A DNA stretch of 64,000 nt. Source: Dermanyssus gallinae (Eukaryota > Arthropoda > Arachnida > Mesostigmata > Dermanyssidae). The stretch is taken from contig QVRM01002114.1 in the NCBI GenBank assembly GCA_003439945.1, forward strand, positions 1 to 64,000, given 5' to 3'. The position numbers and the translations under genes were made by a program. The notes under the pieces are model-generated. The model was not told the DNA's origin. It did not search any database and saw nothing but the letters and a program-made list of their open reading frames with translations. Below, one piece after another: positions 1 through 8,377 of the stretch; positions within the stretch are counted from its first letter, which is position 1; every line of letters starts with the position of its first letter.

Positions 1-500
1 AGACCAATAGTTTAGTCTACTGATAACAACTGCATCTTTTGTTGTTGTCATAGTGGTTGTTGTTGTTGTTGTCGTCGTCGTTGGTGGCGTGGCTGTGTTG
101 AGCGTGTGTGGAGCGTGTATCTATCTATCTGTCCATCAATCGATGACCCTTTTCGTTTAGGTTTCTTCTGGACGGTCGTGTTCGAGGTGAAGAAGGATTC
201 GCGCAGCGCTGCTGCATTTCTGCTAATGCCGCGAACGTCGTCGGCCGCTCGCTGCCATTGGCAACCATTGCAAACAAACAACTGACAACATTCGTCGTCA
301 CGTCACCACGTACCACAGCAGCTGCCACCGCAGCCACCCCGCCACCCCGCCACCCGCCATCAGCTACAACGGCCTCTCCAGCAGCAGCAGAAGAAGAAGC
401 TGCTGCTGCTGCGACGGCCGCCGATGCCGGTAGGAGGATGAGGATGAGGAGGAGGAGAAGAAGGCCGCGGAAAGAGCGTGAAATTATTGAGAGGAACTTA
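1..500. repeat. Triplet-rich, GC-elevated stretch
   Basis: Runs of GTT/GTC near 55-85 and of GCA/GCC/AGA/GGA near 310-470 give low-complexity reading frames (poly-Ala, poly-Arg) on both strands. Nothing in them looks like a conserved protein. Such triplet blocks recur at 45.0, 48.6 and 54.9-56.5 kb and could be untranslated first exons or promoter-proximal DNA, but no start or splice site fixes this. Confidence 0.4.
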
Positions 501-1934
501 CTTGTAGTTGTCTGCTAAACAAACTTCATTGATTCATTATATGACTAACAACAATCAGGTGGTGCAGCACATAACATACGTACGTGCATGCACGCATGCA
601 TGCGCGCATATCAAATGTATTCGTTATATGCGGTACGAAATGCGGGGCGAAACTACTCGCAGCTCTGACAGCGATTATAGTATCTCCTTCTCTGATCTGG
701 TCTGGTCTGGCCGCGGGATGCATGCCGTGCAAAGACATTCAATGCCGAATTATTAATATAATAATATTGTTTTAAAAAGGGTTTATTTTTATCAATATGT
801 ACACTTATCACAATAATAATAATCGACACATCGCTTCGAGGACTGATCGAGCTGCGCTAGTGACGCAGACCCACTTTCCAGCCTTCATTCACTGAATGAA
901 TCGAATAGAAGACTTGTAGACTAAAATGAGCGGTTTGCAGCTGGCTGATCTTCTTTGCAACGGTGCTTCGTGTCAACCGTTCACATCGAGCGTAATGGGT
1001 AGATGAATGTACTCTAGCCCAGCTCACGCGATAACAACGACCATCGGAATTGCCATTCTAGAGTAGCAAGCCAATTTGTGTTTTGACTTGCTTTTACAAT
1101 CGCTGCAGAAACCTGTTCGGGGTTTCCCTGGTGGCGCAATGCTAAACGCCGTTTCAACTTGGCTTTGGACAAGCTTTCGATTTTGCACGACCATTGACAA
1201 AAACGCGTTCCAAGGGTACCTTGAGTGTACGGTTGGACTTGCACTTTTCTGAATATGCGCATATAATAAATCTTACGATATTAAATGATTCTGCCATTTT
1301 GTGACGATCTTGTATAAACAATGGCTATGAATTATCAATACGTTAAAGAGGCCCATGATTCTATAGTCGTTCAGCTAACAAAACCCTTTATGACTCGAAA
1401 ACTATTTACGGGAGGATTTAGTTCCAGGGACGTACTGAAATCACATCACGGCTGTTTCTTTAATAATTTGGGGGGTGGCAGTTTTATACAATGCACACGA
1501 GAAGAACAGTCGATCTGCTCAATACTTAAGTACGATTGCACTATACTAAGTACAGCGGAATGTTAAGATTTCACAATGTCGCATACTGTTCATTGGTACT
1601 TCGTTTTTCTAAACAGAAATCCATTTCCGACATGCAACGACTTTTGGCTAAAATCGGCTGTTGAAGGTCTCGACTTTTTGCTTATATTACGCTGGTTATC
1701 GTTTGCAGTTGAATGTTGTCGGTCCAAATTGAAGGGCACTAGTTGCAAATAAAATTTTCATAATCTTCCAGGCAATATTTAAAATGATCCAGGATGACCT
1801 ATATTAAAGAAAAAAAATATATATATGTATATAGAACATCATGGAATCGTACGAGGCTCTCTATACTAGTGTATGTTGTCCATCTGTTTCTGCTTACGAA
1901 TATAAAGATATGAAGAGTTGATCTAATTGAAGAT
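501..1934. other. No recognisable gene; possible 5' intron of the DPY-19 gene
   Basis: The longest open frames (1014-1262 minus, 1321-1566 plus) have no motif I recognise. Because a good splice acceptor ends at 1950, just before the DPY-19 start codon, part of this stretch may be an intron in the 5' untranslated region of that gene. The upstream exon was not located. Confidence 0.3.
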
Positions 1935-1950
1935 TCTCCCTTCTGTTTAG
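1935..1950 (+). other. Putative 3' splice acceptor in the 5' UTR of the DPY-19 gene
   Basis: A pyrimidine-rich tract ending TTCTGTTTAG (1941-1950) lies 15 bases before the ATG at 1966, as expected for an acceptor at the start of the coding exon. It suggests the gene has a 5' UTR intron although its coding part is unsplit. Confidence 0.5.
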
Positions 1951-1965
1951 ATTTAGAACGCTGCA

Positions 1966-4035
1966 ATGGCTAAGCCCCGAAGGCCGAAGTTGAAACCACA
2001 GCCACCGACGGCGGGGGGTTTTGGCGTGCAGGCGCCAACCGAGATGCGCTTGATTGGAGATTCGCAGAAGTCAAAGGATCCTGCAGACACCTGCAGCGAG
2101 GCTAGCCGTGGTGGCAGATGGCCCACATGGCGAGCTGTACTGCTGGTTGGCCTCGCGTTACTCTGCGGCCTACTTCATGCGCTCAATGGCTATACGCTGT
2201 TCGAGAACGACCGCTACTTCAGCCACTTGTCGACGCTGGAGCGTGAGATGACGTTTCGGACGGAAATGGGCTTATATTACTCGTACTACAAGACGGTCGC
2301 CGAAGCTCCAACGTTTGCCAGCGGCTTGCTGGAGTTAATGCGGAACAACGTCACCGAATACCCATCGACGATCAACACACTGCGGCGCTTCAATCTCTAT
2401 CCGGAGGTGGTCATTGGTTTAGCCTATCGCATCTTCAATCATACCGTGAGCTCGCTCGGCACTGGAAGCAAAATCTGTTGGATGATCGACCGTAAAGAGT
2501 TGCCTTCGGTTGAGAGCTGCACTGGCCTTGGCGATGTGGCTACATTCTACGTGATATCCGTCTATCTGTGGAATATCATAATGGGCATGGCCCTCGTTGG
2601 TCTGGCTGCTCTCGTCAGTGACTCGCTTCTGGCTGCGACCTTGAGTGCCGTCCTATTCTTCTGCAACTACAACGAGGCCACTCGTATCCAGTGGACACCA
2701 CCTCTGCGCGAAAGTTTCGCCTATCCTCTACTTCTAGCGCAGATGTTTCTTACGACTCGCCTTTTACGACGCCGTGTTGAGATGCTCTCATGCGTGAGCT
2801 ACGTCGTGCTTACGACCTGTTGTTTACTGTGTTGGCAGTTCTCACAGTTTGCCCTGCTTACGCAGATTTGTGCGCTCTTTTTAGTCTTCAGCTGGCATAA
2901 CCAACTGCACTGGCACCAGCTACAGTATATCGCTGCCATGCACTTGTGTTCATTGTTCATTGCTTACAGTCTTTTGTTCATGAATGACATGCTGCTCACG
3001 TCGCTGTACACAGCGACTGTGACAGCAACCGTGATCGTGTGTCACATTCCCATTCTCAATATTGCCAAATGGTCACTGTTAAAGGCAGTTGTTCAGACGA
3101 GCCTGCTCGTAGGTATGGCTATTGGTATAAAGTTCTTGCTCGCCTTTCTTCTGCAAGTAGCTGACGACAGTCACATCTGGGGCATTCTTCGAGCAAAGAT
3201 GTCCGATTATAAGGACTTTCATACGATGCTGTATACATGTGCACCCGAATTTGACTTCCTTAAGTTCGATTATGTTGAATCTATCTGGCCAACTCTGCTG
3301 ATTCCGTTGGCTCTAGTGTTCTTCTTTGTAGGAAGCAAAATTGTGCAATGCCAGAATATGGCGCCTGAGGTCCTCTACAACCTCTATCAATGTCTAGCCT
3401 TTACAGCGATGGCCGTCATGGTAATGAGGTTGAAAATGTTCCTGACGCCTCATCTCTGCGTACTTAGCTCACTAGCGATCTCGCCGCGTTTTCTGACAAA
3501 ATATTACTGGCGCTTAGCGCTAGCAGCAGTAATTCTGGCCATTATTGCTGTACCTGGCTGGCGCCGTTTCGAAGAGACGCATTTACACCAAGGAGAATAC
3601 TCAAATCCTAATTTGGAGGAATTGCTCACCTTCATAGACGACTACGCCGAGCCGACAGATAGTTTTGCAGGCCCCATGCCACTGATGGCTAACATTCTCT
3701 TGTCTACAGGCCGACCGGTCATAAACCATCCTCATTACGAGGATGCCGGTATTCGCGCTAAAACGGTCAAGATCTACACACTATTATCCCGTAAGTCCTT
3801 GCGTGAGGTGTACGCAAATCTCAAGCAGCTTCTGGCTCGCTATATAGTCTTAAGCCGGGCTTGGTGTCGAGGTAAGATGCGTACGGGGTGTGCCCTCGTT
3901 GATATTTGGGACGAGCTCGATCCCATGAATCGACACAAGCCTCAAGTGTGCGAGCGACTTGCTCGAGGTGACACTGAGGGATTCTTTGACATAGTCTTTC
4001 AAAATGATGAATACACCATGCTAGCACTTATGTAG
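1966..4035 (+). CDS. dpy-19: DPY-19 family C-mannosyltransferase, intronless coding region
   Basis: A 689-residue integral membrane protein of the DPY-19/DPY19L family. Members sit in the ER membrane and transfer mannose from dolichol-phosphate-mannose to tryptophan in WxxW motifs of thrombospondin repeats and some receptors. Seen here: a charged, proline-rich cytosolic N-terminus (1-53), a first membrane segment (about 54-73), then the family's luminal signature FENDRYFSHLSTLEREMTF (79-97) followed by YYSYYK; its acidic residues lie at the active site in this family. About ten more hydrophobic segments follow to about residue 535. The C-terminal luminal domain carries the conserved NHPHYED, SRAWC and VFQND stretches. 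Length and both ends match the family, so it looks complete. The whole coding region is one exon, unusual for the family in many animals: intron loss or an old functional retrocopy. The frame is intact, arguing for function. Confidence 0.93.
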   Translation: MAKPRRPKLKPQPPTAGGFGVQAPTEMRLIGDSQKSKDPADTCSEASRGGRWPTWRAVLLVGLALLCGLLHALNGYTLFENDRYFSHLSTLEREMTFRTEMGLYYSYYKTVAEAPTFASGLLELMRNNVTEYPSTINTLRRFNLYPEVVIGLAYRIFNHTVSSLGTGSKICWMIDRKELPSVESCTGLGDVATFYVISVYLWNIIMGMALVGLAALVSDSLLAATLSAVLFFCNYNEATRIQWTPPLRESFAYPLLLAQMFLTTRLLRRRVEMLSCVSYVVLTTCCLLCWQFSQFALLTQICALFLVFSWHNQLHWHQLQYIAAMHLCSLFIAYSLLFMNDMLLTSLYTATVTATVIVCHIPILNIAKWSLLKAVVQTSLLVGMAIGIKFLLAFLLQVADDSHIWGILRAKMSDYKDFHTMLYTCAPEFDFLKFDYVESIWPTLLIPLALVFFFVGSKIVQCQNMAPEVLYNLYQCLAFTAMAVMVMRLKMFLTPHLCVLSSLAISPRFLTKYYWRLALAAVILAIIAVPGWRRFEETHLHQGEYSNPNLEELLTFIDDYAEPTDSFAGPMPLMANILLSTGRPVINHPHYEDAGIRAKTVKIYTLLSRKSLREVYANLKQLLARYIVLSRAWCRGKMRTGCALVDIWDELDPMNRHKPQVCERLARGDTEGFFDIVFQNDEYTMLALM

Positions 4036-4626
4036 GTATCCGCAAATGCTGGTTTGGTTTGACGTATCTTATAGGAATCGCTCTTAACGCAGGATATTTT
4101 AGGGGGCAATCTTGTATGTGTTCACTTCGCCCTTGCGTTGGGTCAAAAGCCATACGGATCACTTTTGTACATCTATGACCTTTACTCGACTACTCCTCCT
4201 GAGAGGTAAAAATACTTGCGCGTTTTGAGTTACTAAGCACTAGTGGTCATTAGTTTTCTAAACTATTCGTTTAGCACGTTATTAAACTTTGGCATATATA
4301 TATATATAAAGGGGAAGCATATGTAGCATGTTGGATAATTCATCCGATTGGACTGTAGCCATTTAAATATGCTCGTTTGTATAGGAGTATGACTGTATGC
4401 TATGCATAGCTGCAGCATATATATATATATATATCACCCATCGTGCCTTACAAAATATATACATATTCATAGAGAGATTGATTTGTTATTCAGAGATACA
4501 TTTGCTAGCTACGTGTTAGCAAATATACATGATGAACTGTAATAAAAAATGACATTACTCCGACGTATGTTAGATATAAAATATGCCAAATAGAACTAGA
4601 CTTGTTTCTATAAACGAATAACCAAA

Positions 4627-4632
4627 AATAAA
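4627..4632 (+). terminator. Putative polyadenylation signal AATAAA
   Basis: AATAAA followed within 20 bases by a GT-rich stretch (TTGTATGTGTGAG), the usual layout of a cleavage/poly(A) site. It would give the DPY-19 mRNA a 3' UTR of about 600 bases. Another AATAAA at 4541-4546 is an alternative. Confidence 0.45.
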
Positions 4633-5024
4633 GCTTGTATGTGTGAGCCGGAATAGCTGTCAGCTTCCACGCATATTACCAAATAAAATGCTTGAATGTT
4701 TCTTATAAATATCAGTTTGGTATTTGTTGTAGAATGTAATAGTAGCATAGTATGAAGTCATTTTTGATTTACGAATCTCTCTGGATTTGTCTGATCTTGC
4801 TGCAATGGACTCAAGAGCAAGGTGAAAGTGGTCAACTAAAACTACATTTATCAAAATTGTATCTTTAAAATTGCGGGGCATTGCACTGGGTGTGTGTAAA
4901 AAATGTCACCTGTTGACTTCAGCAAAATGAAAGATTTTCCTGAAATGTGTGGGTTCATTTAAAAATAGAATTAGTCACCTGCCCGTTCAACAACTTAAGA
5001 AGTGAATTAGGTTTTTGGCGCCTT

Positions 5025-5102
5025 TTATATATATATTTATAAGAGATAAAGATTTATCTTTTATTACCTCTTATATATATATTTATAAGAGATAAAGATT
5101 TA
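5025..5102. repeat. Two identical 32-bp direct repeats
   Basis: The same 32 bases, TTATATATATATTTATAAGA and the next 12, occur at 5025-5056 and 5071-5102, separated by 14 bases. This looks like local tandem duplication. Confidence 0.8.
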
Positions 5103-5644
5103 TAAAAGATATTATTTTAATCTTTACGCTCCTAAAGTCTAAACATAGTTACTCTTTGCTGCTGTTGCGCACTTCTTCTTAAATATTGTTTTTATCAAAG
5201 AAAATGCTTCGACTTATCTATACAAATGATCGTCTTGAAATGCAGGGCCTGGAAAATATGTTGAATAGCTAACAAGTTATCAGTCCAAGTCCTTAACTGT
5301 TTTAGGAGAAAAAACGGCTTATACAATAACTTCCTTTTTGTTGATGAGTTCCAGAGGCATTCAAACAAGTTCTCTCGAATTCAAAAAAATCATCCAGAAT
5401 ATTCTTCTGCTTACGTGAGTGATCGAAGAAGCCTCCTTTGACGAATATCAACAACAGAGCTGTCTGCAGACTGAGACTAGCTGACGAACGCCTAACAATT
5501 TAGGCCGCAAGGTGGTAGTCAATAGTGCGGGTCACAATCCCAGCAAGCATGTCGAGTAGCTGTCGCCACCGCTGCAAACACCAGCTACACTCGACTGGAT
5601 TTGGCTATCGTATAAACAACATCTAAAGTGGTACATCTACAGTA

Positions 5645-6690
5645 CGAGGTGTGTTCAAAAAGTATCGCGACTTGTGTTTTTTTCAAAATTATTCATTTAT
5701 TCATGAATATCTATTTGTCCCCTTCAAAGTAATCCCCATGAGATATTATACACTTGTGCCAACGGTTTTTCAGTGTCTTTATCTCGTCAAGCGTAGCGTA
5801 ACGTCGTCCTTCATGGGCCTCTTCAGTTTAGGGAACAAGAAAAAGTCACAGGGGGCCAGATCTGGGGAATACGGTGGCTGCGGCATCATTAGTGTGTTGT
5901 TTTTGGCCCAAAACTCGCGCACAAGCAACGATGTGTGAGCAGGGGCGGTATCGTGGTGCAAAAGCCAATTTTTGTTCTTCCACAAATCCGGGCGTTTCTG
6001 GCGGATTGCTTCGCGCAAATTGCGCATAACTTGCAGGTAATATTCCTTATTGACCGTTCTACCCTGTGGCAAGAACTCATGATGCACCACGCCCTTGCAA
6101 TCGAAGAAAACTGTCAGCAAAACTTTCACATTCGACCGAACTTGGCGCGCTTTTTTCGGTCTTGGTTCGTGCGGCAGCTTCCATTGAGATGATTGAGCTT
6201 TGGTTTCCACGTCATAACCATAAACCCACGATTCGTCACCAGTTATGACCCTCTGGAGCAAATTTGGGTCGTCGCGGACAGAGTCCAACATCTCATTAGC
6301 AATGTTCATGCGATGCTGTTTTTGGTCGCAATTGAGCAATTTTGGTACGAATTTCGCGGCGACCCGTCTCATGCCCAAATCATTGATAAAAATCGAATGG
6401 CACGAGCCAATCGATATGTTTAGGTCCTCAGCAACTTCTCTAACGGTGATTCGACGATTGGCCAATACCATTTTCTCCACTTCATTAATTTTTTCGTCTG
6501 TTGTTGAATTCGGCGTCGGCACGCTCTCGCGTTACATTTCCGGCCTTGAGAAATTTAGATAAACGGCTTCGGTCCAAGGGGGGTACATTCGGAATGCATC
6601 GCGCATATCGTTCACACAAAATTGATAAGGTTCTTGATCCATGAAAGGTAAAATCGAAGACGATCAAAACACGTGCAAGCAAAGCTGCAA
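5645..6690 (-). mobile_element. mariner (Tc1/mariner) transposon, defective copy
   Basis: The left end is a mariner-like terminal repeat, CGAGGTGTGTTCAAAAAGTA (5645 on), next to a TA dinucleotide at 5643-5644 that fits the TA target. The transposase gene lies inside on the minus strand. I could not find the matching right-hand terminal repeat between 6690 and 6900, and the region encoding the transposase N-terminus (6523-6690) is scrambled. The right end is therefore probably lost, and the right boundary given is approximate. Confidence 0.85.
5711..6522 (-). pseudogene. mariner transposase, broken
   Basis: Encodes most of the DD34D catalytic domain of a mariner transposase: ITGDESWVYGYD (first Asp), then LLHHDTAPAH and SPDLAPCDFF, with exactly 34 residues between the second and third catalytic Asp. 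All three acidic residues survive. The gene is nevertheless dead. The N-terminal DNA-binding part is missing or out of frame, with a stop just upstream of the 6522 end. After KRPMK near 5820 a frameshift moves the C-terminus into another frame, where the tail (RWHKCIIS, DYFEGDK) is readable to a stop at 5711-5713. About 20 residues before RWHKC are deleted. Open frames on the plus strand here are antisense shadows. Confidence 0.92.
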
Positions 6691-7004
6691 CAATTAGTGA
6701 ACATTCAAAAGGCGAGCGTCGGCATAGTACTGAGACACTACCACAAAAAATCGAATTCGAAATACGTACCGAAAATCAAAGTCGCGCTTTAAACGTATAT
6801 CTTCTCACTCGTTTTGACTGTTGCAATAAAATCGACAGGTAATGCACGTGCTTTAAGTACAATAATGACGTTAATATGACAATGCTCGCAGGATTAAACC
6901 AAACGTGTGCTCATTTATTTCGTATTCGTACCTTACTTTGGCACAAATAACAGCAACCGTCGGAACCTATATGATCATATCATTCATTATCAGTGCACGA
7001 ACAA
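6691..7004. other. No recognisable feature
   Basis: AT-rich sequence between the mariner remnant and the first copy of the 211-bp repeat. I see no coding or structural signal. Confidence 0.5.
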
Positions 7005-7215
7005 CAGACTTAATTGTCGCATTTTATAGGGTTTCACAGTAATCTGTAGAGTTTAGGTTGACGTAATTATTAAATCATCAGCATTACGTTTATAATTTAT
7101 AGTTATGGCATACTTAAGGTCCAAGCTAAATAAACAAATAAACAGAATAGTATTAGCCCTTGACATGTTTCCTGCAAAACGCAAGAGGAGCACGCACCTC
7201 AGCAGCTAAAACTGT
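7005..7215 (+). repeat. 211-bp direct repeat, copy 1
   Basis: Nearly identical (about 96%, 7-8 mismatches by eye, no gaps) to 8133-8343. It starts CAGACTTAATTGTCGCATTT and ends CAGCTAAAACTGT. There is no coding potential. It lacks the TAA repeats that border copy 2. Confidence 0.9.
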
Positions 7216-7304
7216 CATTTAAATTGACACAAAGCGAACTCTTTTTTCGACAACTTTGATACACATCGATCATGTTCATAGAAGATAAAACTGCTTTGAC
7301 CTAA

Positions 7305-7470
7305 GATGCCTTCTTCCGTAGGCAGAGGCATGATATTGTACTTCGTATACGCCTGAGAGCACAGTCGACAGATGCACTCCATGTACTCCTCGTGGAAGTT
7401 TGTATTCGAATGGAACGGGTGATAATAGCCATGAACTATGTTTCTGGTATAAACGTGGCGATTGTCACAT
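7305..7470 (-). mobile_element. LINE-B 3' end fragment (C-terminal Cys/His domain)
   Basis: The minus strand reads NRHVYTRNIVHGYYHPF, then HEEYMECICRLCSQAY and TKYNIM. This matches the C-terminal Cys/His domain of the LINE-B family seen at 13090-13250 and in the fragments at 30.9, 31.6 and 46.5 kb. It is a short, isolated piece; the rest of the element was not recognised around it. Confidence 0.65.
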
Positions 7471-7479
7471 GCAAGATCA

Positions 7480-8109
7480 GACCAGAGGTGAGAGGCATTG
7501 AAAATATCCAGGTGCCAAACCTCTAGTCGGACTTTTCAACTTTATTTTCCCATTCCGAAATGAAGCTTTCGAATGGTCTTGTACACAGCGTCGTCAACCT
7601 CAGTCAAATTATCTCAATAACCAGTGTACAGCCTAACATTAGGTACACAAAGCGACTCCATGCCACCATTGACAGGTAAAGTGCTCGCTTCATGTACATA
7701 AATAAATGAGCGATAGCCTCAAGCGTATGCATGCAGAGATATATTCGGCAGTCAATATAGTTTGCCAGCAAAATTGCTTATTCATATTCTAGAATATACG
7801 TTTAAACTTTTGTTCACATTCGCTCCAATTTAGGGCTGGTCGAGGAATTTACATGGGGGATATGGTGTCGTTCAATGTTCATGTCACCACACAATGTAGC
7901 TTACACACAATCGTCAACAATGAAGCAGGTATTTTTTCCACAATACATGGTGAGAGCCATGCCACGTCAATCGACAAATGAGCGATCTGTTCTATTGGAA
8001 CGCATCCCATTTGTCGTGAATGCTGGTACGCCAGTGAAAGTATCTGAAACAAACTTGAAGCCTCGCTCTGAGCAAGCTTTGATGCACTGGCACTCGTTTT
8101 ACCAAATTT
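7480..8109. other. No recognisable gene
   Basis: Non-repetitive sequence. An open frame at 7875-8111 (78 codons) has no motif I recognise. A (TAA)n run begins at about 8110. Confidence 0.4.
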
Positions 8110-8132
8110 AATAATAATAATAATAATGACAG

Positions 8133-8343
8133 CAGACTTAATTGTCGCATTTTATAGGGTCTCACACTAATCTGTAGAGTTTAGGTTGACGTAAATATGA
8201 AATCATCAGCATTACGTTTATAATTTATAGCTATGGCATACTTTAGGTCCAAGCTAAATAAACAAATAAACAGAATAGTATTAGCCCTTGACATGTTTCC
8301 TGCAAAACGCAAGAGGAGCACGCACCTCACCAGCTAAAACTGT
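8133..8343 (+). repeat. 211-bp direct repeat, copy 2, bordered by TAA repeats
   Basis: Second copy of the 7005-7215 unit. It is bordered on the left by (TAA)n (8110-8127) and on the right by (AAT)n (8349-8377), and lies directly 5' of RLE-LINE copy 1. It may be a tail or leader of a TAA-associated element. Confidence 0.9.
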
Positions 8344-8348
8344 GTTAT

Positions 8349-8377
8349 TATAAATAATAATAATAATAATAATAATA
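8349..8377 (+). repeat. (AAT)n microsatellite at the 5' edge of RLE-LINE copy 1
   Basis: About ten AAT units immediately before the start of the element. With the run at 11268-11359 it brackets the element on both sides in the same orientation. Confidence 0.85.

Larger units (their letters stand above)
4036..5640 (+). other. 3' UTR of the DPY-19 gene and AT-rich spacer
   Basis: AT-rich sequence without a recognisable gene. It contains (AT)n at 4294-4308 and 4417-4434, a likely poly(A) signal at 4627-4632, and two identical 32-bp copies at 5025-5056 and 5071-5102. The spacer runs up to the left end of a mariner copy at 5645. Confidence 0.6.

Noticed and set aside
258..518. 86-codon plus-strand frame rich in Ala, Thr and Arg
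   Set aside because: It is the translation of GCA/ACC/AGG triplet repeats, with no conserved segment and frames equally open on the other strand.
5651..6562. Several plus-strand open frames across the mariner
   Set aside because: They are antisense to the transposase and have no independent motif.
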